Below, piece after piece: positions 32,080 through 44,568 of a stretch of 64,000 nucleotides of DNA. The stretch covers positions 58,321,776 to 58,385,775 of the forward strand of contig NC_092642.1 of NCBI RefSeq assembly GCF_039555335.1, in the 5' to 3' direction. How positions within the stretch are numbered: position 1 is the first letter of the stretch; every line of letters begins with the position of its first letter. The notes beneath the pieces were generated by a model. That model did no database searches. It was given only the letters and a program-made list of their open reading frames with translations, and was not told where the DNA came from. A program made the translations under genes and the position numbers. Origin of the DNA: Amphiura filiformis (taxonomy: Eukaryota; Echinodermata; Ophiuroidea; Amphilepidida; Amphiuridae).

Positions 32080-33589
32080 CTGCAACAAAGAGATAATAAA
32101 TCATATATGTTATGTTCAAAGATTATACTTGCCAATACATTGTCATTTAATCACTTCAAACACGCGCGCGATCACCTCTACGCAAACACCCAAACAGAAT
32201 TACAAATATTTACAGGCCCACGTACACACACCTCCAACCCAAACGTCTCCAATAACACACCGCTCACACACACCCCCACACCCTACACGCCCCTACATAC
32301 AGCTTCACACTTATGACGTACGAGAGAGAGGCAAGCACACCTGAGTGTTTTTTTTTTTCATTTTACAATATCTAACGCACTATCAAGTCGATCTTTAACT
32401 ACATTTTACACCGGAGAATGAGAGCTAATTTTCAATTTTATTCAGTAATTCAATCCCTTGCGTTGACAATATATTCAAGGTCACTGCCTTAATTTTGTGC
32501 GGTTGGTTATAAAATTGATAAAATTATGTACCCGAGAGTTTAGATATGATTATGATTGACTTAATATTTTCCAAAGCTGACATACTCGACTTAAGAGTAA
32601 TCTATCATATACATCCTCCTTTTTGACTTTTATACTCTCAAATTCTCAACATGCTTCTGAAAAGTGATGAAATGAGTTTAAAGTCTCAAGGAATGTTTTT
32701 ACATGAGTGTCATGCATTTACTTTTGCTCCGGTTCATTTATTATTTAAATTTTCTTGAGCAATGGGCCTGATCTCAGTTGTAATTTAAAACCTGATAAAG
32801 CTCATAAGGTACTGAGTACAGCCCTGCCCCGTCAGGAACTGGTGATAACGTAACTGTTCCTCTGGTTAGTATTCAATTGTGTAACACTATTCCTTATTTA
32901 ATGTTGGTCTGCCAGCGAGTAGCATACCTTTAAATACAATTTGATCATAGAAACCCAATCTTACCGAGTCTACAAAATTAATGTAAACATGTTTCCACAT
33001 TCAAGCAAACTAGATACGATGCCTTACTACATATAATATGACACACACAAAACAACTGCTAAATAAATATGATCTGATCAAAAGCTTCATACATTATAAC
33101 GTATGAGCTGCTGTACACATCGTTTCATATATCGTGTTATAATTCAATCTGATTACGCAAAACCTTAAAATCAATTTATGTAAGATTTTGAAGAGTAAAA
33201 TTATCGATTGGAAGCAAACCAGCTGCACATAATTTACTGCAAGCTTGCAGCACTCTAGACAATGTCAGCTATTCATCACTAAAATATTCACATTGTGTTT
33301 ATTCAAAGCAAAAAATCTCTCCCACAACATTACTTACCACTATGAATCCCAATACACTCTGATAGTTGTAATTACTGAATCTTTTCTATAGTATTATACG
33401 CTGAATTGTTCTCAGCTATTAGTGTAATTATTCACTCATACGCATTTTCATAATTATCACCATTACCAAAAGGCAGGAAAGGATACTATATAAATAAGAT
33501 GGATTTTAGAACGGTAGGAAACAACCATCTTATTTGGTAATAGTCGGTATAGGAACAGATAAGATGTCATAACAGCCCACTACACTAAC
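32080..33589 (-). other. Copy C intron 2 (1510 bp)
   Basis: Phase-0 GT-AG intron aligned along its length with copy B intron 2, with scattered small indels. It includes the CA-rich stretch at about 32190-32295. No further exon was recognised. Confidence 0.88.
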
Positions 33590-33793
33590 CTCTTTGAGTA
33601 CTCCAGTTGTCGTACACCCAACGTTACCACATGTTTTTGGTCGCCATACTTCACATTCAGGCTTATGTCTATACTTATCATCAGCATCACATTTGGGGCA
33701 GCAATATTTAGCTATATTGCACATCTTACACGGTACGATAGTTTCCGACAAGCTTTTCTCACATCTCCAGCAATGCCTGTGTGGTACATCCAT
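33590..33793 (-). CDS. MYND/DUF4470 protein, copy C, first coding exon
   Basis: Residues 1-68, starting MDVPHRHCWRC, with an in-frame TAA two codons upstream and ATCATGG context. It has the complete first MYND finger and the opening cysteine pair C55/C60 of the second. The donor is AAAGAG|GTTAGTG. The open frame runs past the donor into the intron, but the conserved splice sites and the need for the distal half of the second finger favour splicing. Only two residues differ from copy B (A37 and R42 here). Confidence 0.9.
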
Positions 33794-33897
33794 GATTTAT
33801 ACCTCATCTGACAGTGTATATTAAGTAATCCCTCAGGTTAGCACGTGTGATTTCATATGTTCTTATATATATCTCTTATGTATGACAGCATGGGATC
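33794..33897 (-). other. Copy C 5' UTR part of the coding exon
   Basis: Acceptor-like CTACCTTTAG|GATCC at 33898, matching copy B. It contains the same out-of-frame ATG 16 bases before the main ATG. Confidence 0.5.
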
Positions 33898-35174
33898 CTA
33901 AAGGTAGGAATAAAAATGAGAGATTATGTTGATATTATTTACAAACATATGGGAATATAAATAGGTATACATGATATAACGAACATTCTATGATGCGAAT
34001 AAGATTACGATCAATATTGTCAGGCAGTTTTCTTTGACATTTTTATGCGCTATATGTTTTTCGTGTTTTAGTTCTGTTATAATTTACAATAAAAAAATAA
34101 TACAATTTAGGGCTTCATCATGTTCACGCACTTACAGAAGCCATATACATACATGATTTAATGAGATGTTATTTTCTAGGTGGAGTATGGTCGTAATATT
34201 ATTTCTCGTATCGTCGTGATTCAATTAACTGGTTTCGAGATGTTTAATATATTCAGTAACAATGGGGCTTAATTAATGGCGTACATCATAATTAGCCAGC
34301 ATTGTGTACCAAACATATCAAGCAACGATGGAATAGCGAATCTATCGAGGGCTTACAGCCAGAATGGGTAATGTTCATTTCATTTAAGGGTATTAAGATT
34401 TAAATTCACCATTTTAGCAGGGATATGGACAAGGCCATTGTACCAGAGGTGTGTATGTTTAAAATTATGTTTAAAATTAACATAAAGTAAAATAGGAAGA
34501 TCTGAGATTTTTTTAGAAATAATCGTTTAAGTTTAAGTCTTGATGGAGTGTTTGTTTTGTGGTGATGTGTGTGCCTGTAAGGGGGTGTTGGTGGTTTGGG
34601 TATGTTGGGATAAGGGTGTGTGTAAGTGTGGGTGTGTTGGGGGGGTGTTGGTGTGGGTGTGTGTCCCATGTGTGGTGGTGTAGGGAAAATCAAAACCATA
34701 TTATTTCGTGTTTTTTCAGACAAGTATTAATTTCTTAATGTCAGGAATCTGTTTTTCAACACCCCAGATCACTAATTGAATAACTATTATACTAGTGTAC
34801 CATTTCACTAACAATGTAAATATGTACTGTTAATTATTACTAGGCTGCTTTAAGAAAAGAAGAAACATGCCGCTATTGCATTCCCAAAGCGCAGTGATTT
34901 ATATAGCGCGCTACGCACATGCACAACGTCTAGACGTTGATCCACAAGCTTCAGCACACTTTTATTCCCAAACAGAAATATTCCCATAAAAATGTCAACG
35001 GATGTATTATTAGAAAATAAAAATCTCACTAACACAGTGAGATTTTCCACATATTAACGGCAATAATATAAAATTGTGACATTAAGTAAAAATAAAGAGC
35101 CCGTTTTACATCTAATTAATAATTTCACTATCAAAACACGGAACTCGGACAACAAGGAAATTGATGATACTCAC
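33898..35174 (-). other. Copy C putative intron 1
   Basis: Shorter than in copy B because it lacks the extra blocks of copy B, including the 418-bp MITE. It includes a G/T-rich run at about 34560-34680. No other coding sequence. Confidence 0.5.
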
Positions 35175-35305
35175 GGAAAAGCCTGCGTGCCGATGCTAGC
35201 ATAGTCTTTGGTCGTCTCCTAGTCCTAGTGATAACACATCCGACGAAGCGCACAGCAACAGAATGTTGGCATATGTAAGACAACGTCTGATGTCGTGTGT
35301 GTGTT
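35175..35305 (-). other. Copy C putative 5' untranslated exon
   Basis: Ends AGGCTTTTCC|GTGAGTATC on the minus strand, as in copy B. The 5' edge is inferred from the TATA box. Confidence 0.42.
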
Positions 35306-35332
35306 AAATAAATTAAATTAAATCACTGCTGG

Positions 35333-35339
35333 TTATATA
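35333..35339 (-). promoter_or_regulatory. Candidate TATA box of copy C
   Basis: TATATAA in GCAATATATAACCAGCAGTG on the minus strand, aligned with the copy B box. Confidence 0.42.
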
Positions 35340-35880
35340 TTGCATGCTTTTTGTCAAATCAGCAGCAAGATTGGAGCCTCGGAGGGTTTGTGGAGTAATG
35401 GACGAGTTACTCTTTGCGTGAGTGCTAGTGCTTTCCTCTCAGCGAGACATGTGGCAAATTCTATTGCTATTGAAGTGACATTAGCAAATAATAAATAAGG
35501 GATCGGTTCATAAAACTGTTGCACTGGGAAAACAGATTTTACCACGTAATATTGGAAAACGTGGGCCTCATTGAAGATCCAGGATTACTTGTAGTATCTA
35601 CTGAATGAGTAACCCTAAGTAAGCTTAAGTAAAAGCAAACAAGCAAAACAAAACGTCTTTTCTGTGATCTATTTATAATGTTTCAAATCAATATAATGTA
35701 AATCGATAATAGTTTAATATAATAGACGTGTAGATGTATAAATCCATGAAATATATACTTGAAACTCACTTGACATGAACACGATTTATGTCGTTGTGTG
35801 TAGCTGGGGGTGGGGTGGGGTGAGGGGGTATGGGGGGCGTATAGATGTGTGTATACTGCAGTAAACAAGAGAGATTATAT

Positions 35881-35990
35881 AATAATAATGATAATAACAA
35901 TAATAATAATAATAATAATAATAACAGGCTCTTATATAGCGCCCTTAACCCAGAGGGTCTCAAGGCGCTTAACAAACTAAAAACAATTAT
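35881..35990 (-). mobile_element. Retroelement tail, (ATT)n with TATAGCGCC motif
   Basis: A (TAA)n run followed by TTATATAGCGCCCTTAACCC and AAGGCGCTT. On the minus strand this matches the 3' tail of the SINE at 15803-16207. The head is missing, so it is a truncated copy or a different family sharing the tail. Confidence 0.6.
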
Positions 35991-36397
35991 ATAAACAACA
36001 AATTCTCTTTATTGAGAGAGGATATCCAAAGACAGGAAAGTCTACCATGATAACATACTATTAGTAATAAACCTTTAACCTTGTTAATGGGTCTTCGTGT
36101 GGGATACGGTGTTCAAGCGGATGTGGATGTAGAAAATTAAAGTAATTTTGTTAACTGAACTGAATTCTTAAGTTACAATCCTTACCATTTCAAGGGATCA
36201 GATAATATTATATTTTGAAGCAGTATTCTTTACAGTAAGCATCAATAAACAAAATATGCATGAATCTGACTTGCTAATTATAAACATAGACCTGTATATT
36301 GCAACTCTCTGATTATTATATTTCCAACAAAGATATCCTCATAATCATTTTTATAATCGTCGTCAGTACCGCCACCATTACAACAAATTGTGAAAAA
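35991..36397. other. Copy C upstream flank
   Basis: Shared with copies A and B (AATAAACCTTTAA-CTTGTTAATGG, GATGTGGATGT). No gene. Confidence 0.6.
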
Positions 36398-36651
36398 CAA
36401 TTTCAACAAGTTTAAACTCACTTTGAGCACAATAAATTCAACTAACTTGAATTTTAGATGTGTGACACACATTTTCAGCAGAAGAAATTCTATGATGTTG
36501 TGTTGGACTTGCCCTTTTGCTGACCATTTGCGACTTTTGGTCCAACACAACATCATAGGATTTCTTCTGACGAAGAAATGTGTCACACATCGAAAATTCA
36601 ATGTGAGTTGAATTTATTGTGCTGAAAGCCAGTTTAAACTTATTGAAATTG
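36398..36651. mobile_element. Foldback MITE (254 bp)
   Basis: Inverted arms of about 120 bases starting CAATTTCAACAAGTTTAAAC, meeting near 36525. The block is absent from copies A and B at the matching place. Target duplication is not clear. The three frames of 73-107 codons overlapping it mirror the arms. Confidence 0.75.
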
Positions 36652-37604
36652 GTTGTCAACTGTGCGTATGAACTTACTTTAGAGAACACTAATGCAGCCT
36701 GTTGAACCAGTATATGGAAACATACATTGCTGACTTGTTGTCAATTATTAACTTTAAACCTCTAACCCCCTTTCCTCGATATTGTGACCATGCCCTTATC
36801 CAATAAGACGAGATTGAACTGCCATTTACCGTACCTAGAGCCTATGGTCTGTCTTGCTAGCTTGCCAACCTTCATTAATGGCATGCCGCAAGTCGCGGAT
36901 GCATTAGAATTTATCCAATATTACTCTTTAACATTTTTTCATGTCTTGGATTTTCGCAGGCTATAAGTTATGGTTTGTTGAAACAGAAGTGGCGAGTGTT
37001 TATGTTAATTTCATCGATTTCATAAATTCAAGAGAACAATTAAACAATAATTGATCAAAAGAAACCATTAATAATGCAATTTTAAATTAAAGCTCTTGCT
37101 AGTTGCAAATTACTGGCATACAGGCTTGCATGTACCACAAAGTCAAGAAAATCACTTGCTCTTAGAATAGCGTATAATAACCCATTTTCTGATTTACTCG
37201 TTGTCATATATTATTGCTCATGATCTGTAGAACCATGAATAAAACGCGTGTTCGTTATTTTATTCAAATTAAGACATGGTGCTTTAATTGATTGCAGGAA
37301 ACCACCTGTGCATTAGTTTATAGCAATCTTCATTGGCAAAGTCATATTACATAGGGATAATAATGACTTAATATTGCGCTTATAATATCACACCGATTGT
37401 GTCTTAAAATAGAAGAAAAGGTTCATAGGCCAATATGTATTGCTATATAGCCTATATTGTTAAAGCTTAAACATGACAGAATAACTTTTTGAATTGTGAA
37501 ATATTGATATTAATAGGAGTTAGTGTAAATTGTCGTTACCATCGAACTATTATAGTCATTGCATTTGATCAGGATACGTGAATGATCTTTATGCTCTGAT
37601 GATG
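36652..37604. other. Copy C flank, includes the empty site of the giant foldback
   Basis: CCAACCTTCATTAATGGCATG at about 36866-36886 is the uninterrupted host of the 24956-27350 insertion. 36970-37390 matches 27440-27820. No gene. Confidence 0.65.
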
Positions 37605-37852
37605 AAGGCCAAAACAAAAAGGTTTGTCTCAAAGCTCACGAGTGGTTTGATAACAAATGCGAAATGCGATTTTTTTTTATTCCCGACTTTTTTTATGGTA
37701 TTTTGAGAAGAAATGTCTGATTTTCGCCGAATTTTTCCGGAAAAAACTAAAACAATTTTTTTGAAAAAAAAAATTCCGCATTTCTTTTATGTCAAATCGC
37801 GCGGTTTTCCAAATGCGCGCGCAAGCTTTGAGACAAACCTTTTTTGGCCTAA
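37605..37852. mobile_element. MITE with AGGTTTGTCTCAAAGCT ends (248 bp)
   Basis: Inverted ends of about 32 bases (GGCCAAAACAAAAAGG... against GGCCAAAAAAGG...) flanked by TGATGATG on both sides (37597-37604, 37853-37860). This looks like an 8-bp duplication but lies in a TGA repeat, so it is ambiguous. Confidence 0.7.
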
Positions 37853-37929
37853 TGATGATGTTGATGACGATGATAGAAAAGGGGAATACAGTAAAGCTTA
37901 AACAAAGCAGTGTCACTGTTTAGCTTAAA

Positions 37930-38270
37930 GGTGTGTGACCAGGTCGACAGCCTCGTTCCCCATTTTCTTCATCAAAACTGACATTTTGGTATCAGAAAAA
38001 AATCAATGGATATATTCAAGTAACCAGTGGCCTTCGGTGAACAGTGATTTTTGTAGGACAAGTGAATCAGGGTAGTAGTACAGAAACATGAAGTGCAACA
38101 GAACTTTGTAAACAACAAGAAGAAGAAGGCTGCTGGTTAAATAACAGTCTTAAACAGTATATTTTAAATGATTGTATGTATTTATTTTAAATATCAATGT
38201 TAAATCATACTTGACTTTTCATTAAAGATTCAAATATTGTTAAGGTTATTTGAGGTCAACGTTGCATTGC
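37930..38270 (+). mobile_element. Diverged fragment of the LTR family
   Basis: GGCCTTCGGTGAACAGTGAT, GGACAAGTGAATCAGG and AACAACAAGAAGAAG run parallel to 47485-47590 and 52988-53080, the 3' half of the solo LTR family. Confidence 0.6.
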
Positions 38271-39786
38271 TTGCCGGATCGTCATAAAACGTGCATTTAA
38301 TATAATCACAATTTACCACTTTAACAAAACCATCAAGATCATTTGAGGACAACTGAGAATAGATTGTTGTATGGTCATGAAACTTGGTGGATATGATCAC
38401 CCATGAGCAGCAAAAATTCTCAAGGTCATCTGAATATAGATTGTTGAGTTATCGTGAAACTTGGGGTGTAATTTCCATTGAGCTTTAAATTAAATGTAGG
38501 TCAAGACTAATTTCAATCGAATAATTAGTTTTAAAGATATAAAGCGAAATAGAAACGGAAACTTACTTTTTAAAACAGAATATATGAACAAATCCTCCAC
38601 CCACCTTTATACTGTCGAAAACATATTTTTGCCTTGCCTTGCTGCATCTTGCCTTGCCTTGTCCTGCCTCCACCTATAATATCTCTACTTCTGTAGGTAG
38701 CAGCCAATTCATATTTTCCATGGTGACGACATAATATGGTCTTATATAACTGATGAGAAAAGTTTGCTTTAATAATATCTTTTTCAGTTTGTTGTAAGCG
38801 AAGTATATGAAACCAGGATTCAGGACCGCGGATTTGGAGACCATTTTTACATAATACTAGTATCTACAAAGAATACGTAAAAATTGGAGTTATCATAAAA
38901 TACGATTCAGTCATTTCAGATACTAGTAGCTTAAACTGAAAGTGACATGTGGAGAAATATTGAAAATTACGTAAAATAACAACAAAAGCGGCACGCTCCA
39001 ACAAAAAACGGTTGCTTTTTAGCAAAAATACTTTGATTCGGTGGTCACCTATATGCAAAAATCTGGAAAGGTATCAATAATGTTATGACGCTATTTGCTT
39101 TCCATAGCTAATTTAAATATATCGCTCCGCGGCTCCGTCTCCTCAATTACCCCGGCCTATTATTCGGGGTAGAAGACAGCCAGCCACAGCCGGGGATGGA
39201 GCTAAGAATATTTACTCATCTATAATATGTTGTGATCACTTTGTTGATGAGAAATTAAAGTTTATTTGTGAAGTTATATTTTGCTCTCCGTTTGTTTCTG
39301 TTTGAGTCTTTCCCCGTCTCAGATGGAAGATCCATTGGCCATGTATTTGGTTTAATTTATATTAATCAGATAACTGGTTGGTGGATCTTCACATCAATTC
39401 TGAGTCATATTAAAAAACATATTTAAGCATGTATAGGTGTCATTCCAATGTATAATCATGCAAAGTTTGAAGAAGCTCCCAATTACAGAACCAAAGTTAT
39501 AAGAGTGGAGGTAGAACTTATTGAATGACCATCGTATATCACAAATTCACAAAACTGTTCATGGGTCTTTTTACAACATGTCGAAAAGTGATATATGTAC
39601 GTTGATATTGTTACGTAGATTTAAACTTCTCGAAAAGATTATGTTGCTTAAGCAACAATAATGCAGTGCAGTTCTCACAAATTTATACTAATACAATTCC
39701 CCTCTAACTCTCAAGATCCTAATCATATAAACATATTTATGCGTTCGTCTCCCGTGGAACCACTGCCTCTCAAAACATACAAACAT
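38271..39786. other. Copy C distal region, mostly unassigned
   Basis: Includes a CCTTGCCTTG repeat (about 38632-38667) and the lone mariner-like end at 39506-39535. No gene recognised. Confidence 0.45.
39506..39535. mobile_element. Solo end of the TACGAGGGTCATT mariner-like family
   Basis: GGAGGTAGAACTTATTGAAT then GACCATCGTA matches the right tip of 23212-24518. No left partner was found. Confidence 0.6.
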
Positions 39787-40553
39787 TGGGCTATTCCAGT
39801 TAAAGTCCATACACTCCCTACACTCTAATTAAATACTATTCATTTTCTGAATAGAATCCCTATATATTATTCATTTTAATTAGGTATATTATCACTTTGA
39901 ACCAACTATCTCATCAAAATGAATAGTTTCCGTTTTAACAAGCAACTATTTAAATTAAAAAGATATCCAACTCACTAGGCGGAGGCGCCGAATTTAGGGT
40001 TAGCTTTGGATATTAATTATTACCCGGGTAAAAGTTATAGAATTTAATCAAATGTGCAAAAGCTAACGTTAAATAGGGCGCATCCCCCTAATGTCATTAT
40101 TTGACAAGATTATCCATTTCAATTTAAAAAGATTCTGTTATATCCCCTTCCCCTTTGGTGAAGACAAACAATTCAAGTTTCATTTTTGGTCATCTTTGAT
40201 AACAACCTATTCATTTCTTAAATGGCAATATCAAATTTGATGAGTTTTGGGTCATTATGATGACCAAAATCCGATTTATTTTTAAGAAAAATCTATCAAT
40301 TTTGAAGAGAAATCTCTTCTTTTCCCCTCCCAATAGTCATACTTGTCAAATTTGAATAGATTCTATTCATTTGTGAAGAGTTCATTTTTAGAGTGTATAC
40401 GGAAGACACGATATTAACCCCTCACACTGGGTGTGTGAATTCTAAATGGTGTTACCTGAATGGGCGACTCCATTTGAAATCTACACCCCGTGTGTGGAAG
40501 ATTAAAATCATGTCTTCTATACGGGGTGTATGGATTTCAACTGGAATAGCCCA
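39787..40553. mobile_element. Inverted-repeat element TGGGCTATTCCAG, invaded by a second MITE
   Basis: Left TGGGCTATTCCAGTTAAAGT and right complement ending GGAATAGCCCA. The interior right part has further inverted pairs (ACACCCCGTGTGTGGAAGA). A right-end fragment recurs at 42207-42253. Confidence 0.75.
39821..40395. mobile_element. Inner TA-flanked MITE (575 bp)
   Basis: CACTCTAATTAAATACT and its complement ending TTTTTAGAGTG are flanked by TA (39819-39820, 40396-40397). Removing it rejoins the outer element as CACTCCC-TA-TACGGAAG, which fits the family's CCCTATGGAAGAC motif near 42205. Confidence 0.78.
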
Positions 40554-41000
40554 TTTCTAATCATTTGTCATGAAACGAATTGCTTCATTGTAGATTCCAT
40601 GATTGCACGCAAATTATGACATTTCCCAATGGGATGTTTTTCCTACATAATGGATATCTGATTGGAGAGATAAAAATATATAGCCTTGAAAATGCAGAGT
40701 ATAAAAACGAAAATGAATAAGAATATCACCGCTAATGTCATTTTATAACCAACCTTTTTAGATGGGAAATGCTGTTTTATATAATAAAAATGATTCATGC
40801 AATGATATTACATGTATACAATATAAGACAATAAAATACTGTGTTCTTTGATGTTGATATTTTAAGTGAAATGAGTTCTAGACGATTTCATAATTTTTAC
40901 TAATTATTTGTTACCGTGATAAAAGGCGGGAAAACCTTAAAGGTGCTAGAAACGTATGAACAAAAATAACAAAACAAACAACATCAACAACAAAATCACC
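40554..41000. other. Copy C distal end of the duplicated unit
   Basis: Shared with 14700-15060 (TCCTACATAATGGATATC, ATAATAAAAATGATTCATG). No gene. Confidence 0.6.
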
Positions 41001-41124
41001 AACAAACAAAACGGACAATAAATTGCACACAGGATTACTTCAATACTCTACTCTAAACACTGGTCAGTAACCAAACCGTTGTCCAACTGACACAACGGCA
41101 AAATGCACTGACATGGAACAGCTT

Positions 41125-41240
41125 ATTATAAGTTTCCAGTTTAGTTTTGGATGATTCCTTGGAAAATACAGAAACAAAGTAGTATTGGTCATATTGGTTG
41201 GTCCACACCGAAAGGGGTACTTGCATTATGTTTTGACGGT
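41125..41240 (+). repeat. Dispersed repeat pair, first copy
   Basis: TTTTGGATGATTCCTTGGAA, AACAAAGTAGTATTGGT and ATATTGGTTGGTCCAC recur diverged at 45165-45270. The rest of 41.0-42.7 kb is non-coding. An ORF at 41151-41369 overlaps this repeat and is not called. Confidence 0.6.
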
Positions 41241-41614
41241 TATTGGATAGCGATTTTGAATAGCGATCTGTCTCTTTGTTTTGTTAGCGTCGTGTTAGGC
41301 ATGAATTGTTTTCTCTTCAATCATCGAACAGAAATCAAACTGTCCTCTAACTCTCTACTGTGTGATTAGTCTCGGTCTCAGCTGGCATGTGCTCCTTCGT
41401 CCTGGCGACAAGCTCGAAATAACGCCAAAATTGGTTATGAATTTCCATATAAAATATTTTTAATTAACTATGGAACCACGTGACTTGTGTAGGAGTCAGA
41501 CGCTCAACAATACCGCCCAGATGTGTACCTAAACTGAAAACTGCAAGCAGTAACAATACGATTAGACTACCGTAACGCCGAGCGGCAGCCACTGAGGCGC
41601 CAATCGTGAATCGT

Positions 41615-41644
41615 GTCAATCAACCATCCCAGTGGTTGATTGAC
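41615..41644. repeat. Perfect stem-loop
   Basis: GTCAATCAACCA and TGGTTGATTGAC pair perfectly around a 6-base loop. Confidence 0.8.
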
Positions 41645-42206
41645 AGCCGATTATACCCAAATAAATAACAGAAAAGATGAACTTAGAGCTTGTTAATAGG
41701 TTTGTTTTAAGTGACGAAGGAGCACACAACGGCTGGGAAAGAGACTACTGCTAGCAGATAGTTGATATCATATACAAAAATTGATGATAGCAATAGAACC
41801 TGATTAGCTTTTAGTGAGAAAAGAATATCGAACAGGGTCAAATGTCAAATTTGCTAAAATTCATACAAATGCATTCCTCTAGTCATAAGGATTCACAAAA
41901 TGTATCTATTAGCCTATTTAGAATGTACTGTTCTTGACTTTTTCTAAAAAGGTCAGAGATCAAATGTTTGGCTCCATAGGGTCAAAAAAAATCTTATTTC
42001 ACGTCTCTGATGCTTTACTGGGCCCCTTTATTCTTGTTGTTCCTAAGCTGCTGTGAACCACTGATAGGCCCACGTGGTTGTCTTTTATAGTGCCTATGTG
42101 CCTATTTATGTTCTTGACCTATGTCACTCCTCATTGGCTATTGTTGCTATTAATTACCGCTGCCCACTCAGTAAATGAGGGCAATTTAATTTATCCTAGG
42201 TTACGT

Positions 42207-42253
42207 CTTCCATAGGGGGTGTATGGATTCAACTGGAATAGCTCATTGTGCAC
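42207..42253. mobile_element. Right-end fragment of the TGGGCTATTCCAG family
   Basis: GGGGGTGTATGGATTCAACT then GGAATAGCTCA matches the right end of the element at 39787-40553. Confidence 0.6.
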
Positions 42254-42719
42254 ACATAAAACATAATGGTAACAGTTGGTTTTATGAGAATGGAAGTGAG
42301 AGCTTATTATTTGTAGGAATACATTGAGAATATAAGATGTCTCTAATTTGAAATTATAAGTTTTGGTTTCTCTTTTGTTCAGAAACCAAAAATCAATGGA
42401 TTACAATGTGGAGCAGATCTGGTCTGCAATCATAACACTATTGTGCTGGGAGGACAAAGTATAGGGTATATAACCACAAGTATATAATGGCCTATTATGC
42501 TAAAATAATTATTATCGGATATCTATCACCGTAGGCGGTAGTTGATGCTCTTTGAAATAAGTCTGTCGTAGGTGGCATACTTTCATGTCACCATATAATT
42601 ACACCCCGAGTTCTAGGCTTAGAAATCATGCACGTATATTGAGGGGGCTTTGTTTCCTCGTATGAAACATAAACGATGCATGATGATGGAGATGATTTGA
42701 TTATTAATTAGTTTATTGT

Positions 42720-42965
42720 CCCTGGTAAGCACAGCTCTTACCTTAGCTCCCCTCTCCCCCACCTATATAACCTCCTCTTCCCTAAGTGTCTCCTTCTCCC
42801 CTCCTCGCATCCCCCTACATTTGATATATCCTCCATCTCGAGCTCTCCTTCACCCTGCCCTTTCCACTTTCAATGCTCTATCTCATCTGTTTCTCTTTCT
42901 CCCTCCCTTATATCCCCACACCCCCCTCTCTTCTCTCTCCTCTCATTTATCTCGAGTAGTAAATA
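42720..42965. repeat. Pyrimidine-rich tract
   Basis: Strong C+T bias on the plus strand over about 240 bases. The 90-codon frame here is a Ser/Pro/Leu composition artefact. Confidence 0.6.
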
Positions 42966-43491
42966 AAAATCAATTTAAACCAGCCTAGATATTGGAAGTC
43001 ATATAGCTTTCTATTATATCGATCGTATGCATGCGATATGCATATAAACAGAGAAGTGTATAATAGTGCATATACACTAAAGTGTCTATTCTCATGGTAT
43101 TCTTTTGTTATATCGGTGGAAATATTTCGATGGTCTATATTTTTCACAGTGAAAGAAGCTTAGGCTATTTCCAAAACTAAAACCCGCTTTCCGATTATAT
43201 AACAAACTGAATTGAAAACCGAAACTTAGGCAGGCTAATAGTAAACCACGTGACCAAAACCAAAACCAAAACTAAAACTCAATGGATATCAGGTATTGCG
43301 TGTTTATTAAGTATTTTTTTTTTAGTATCGGTTTCAGTCCAGTCTTAAGTTTCAGAATCTCCTGTATATTTATAGAAAATTTACTTTCTTTTTGGAAAAA
43401 TCATTTTTGAAAAGTTCAGATAGTCAAATGTCTACATTTTGTTAAGTATCATGTCAACATTATTGTCTACCTTGACTTTTCAGGTCGTCAA

Positions 43492-43886
43492 CAGGGGCGT
43501 AGCCAGCTTTCTTGGTCAGGGGGTGCAAAATAAAATTTTTGGGGCACAGACGAAAAAAATTGCAGTTGCATCGTACAATACATAGACGGTATGTCTTCGA
43601 GCTTCCCGAAAAGGGCCTTATTGGCATGATGTGCGCGCGTAGCGCCAAAGAAATGGTATTTTCCACTATTTTCGCCCATTATCCGGCTAAAAAAGGGCTT
43701 TATTGTTACAATGTGCGAGCGTAGCGCGGAAAATTTTTGTATTTTACACTATTTCGGCCCTGAATTTTGCTAGAAAAGGGCTCCTTGCCCTTTTCTTTTC
43801 CTTTGCCCTCCTGATTTTCTCTTTCATTTTTTTTTGTCAGGGGGGCACTCTGCCCCCCCTGCCACCCCCCGCTGGCTACGCTACTG
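43492..43886. mobile_element. hAT-like non-autonomous element (395 bp)
   Basis: Ends CAGGGGCGTAGCCAGC and GCTGGCTACGCTACTG are flanked by a perfect 8-bp duplication GTCGTCAA (43484-43491, 43887-43894). G/C runs lie just inside the ends. No transposase; overlapping frames are shadows. Confidence 0.88.
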
Positions 43887-43894
43887 GTCGTCAA

Positions 43895-44520
43895 GTTTCT
43901 ACCTTGGCATAAAGCATTCAATAAATGGTTATAAAAAGTTTATAACAGTAAGTATACGTATGTTATCGAATGCAACATATCTTGGCATAATAATTTGTCT
44001 AGAGCTAGCTAACAGAGAGGAGAGAATATAGTCACTGAAATGATCAGATGCGGAAATCTGTCAATTGTGCAAAAATCAATACAAATCGTTATTTTTGTAT
44101 AGTTAGAGTACACACAATGTGCAAGAGGACTAAAGAGACGTCTAACCTTGACCATGCCAGCAAGCATCTGGTTAGACGCCATTAAGAGATATCATAATGA
44201 AAGAGAAGCATAATCAACGTCACACGATATATAATATGAAAAAAAATGTAAAAGAAGCTCATGGTTAAAATAATATTGGTTGTTACCTTATAGACTACAA
44301 ACTATTGCAACAGAAAGAACGCCCACTCTTATTATGTTCAAGCAAAAGCAAATATCTTCATAGTTATCTTCAAAAATACAACGGTAAGATTGACAATATA
44401 TTAAATCAAATAAACACAAATGTATGCAGGGAAACAAATATTGTATTTAGTTACTAAACGTTAGTCATAATAATTATTCAGGTTAATCACACATTTGCGC
44501 TCGACCCATAATTTTCTACT
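43895..44520. other. Non-coding spacer
   Basis: AT-rich. It contains a small imperfect hairpin GACGTCTAACC/GGTTAGACGCC (about 44136-44180). No gene. Confidence 0.5.
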
Positions 44521-44568
44521 TTCTTTAATTCCTCGTCTTTTGAAATTGTTCCATCGTTTCGTTTCGTT

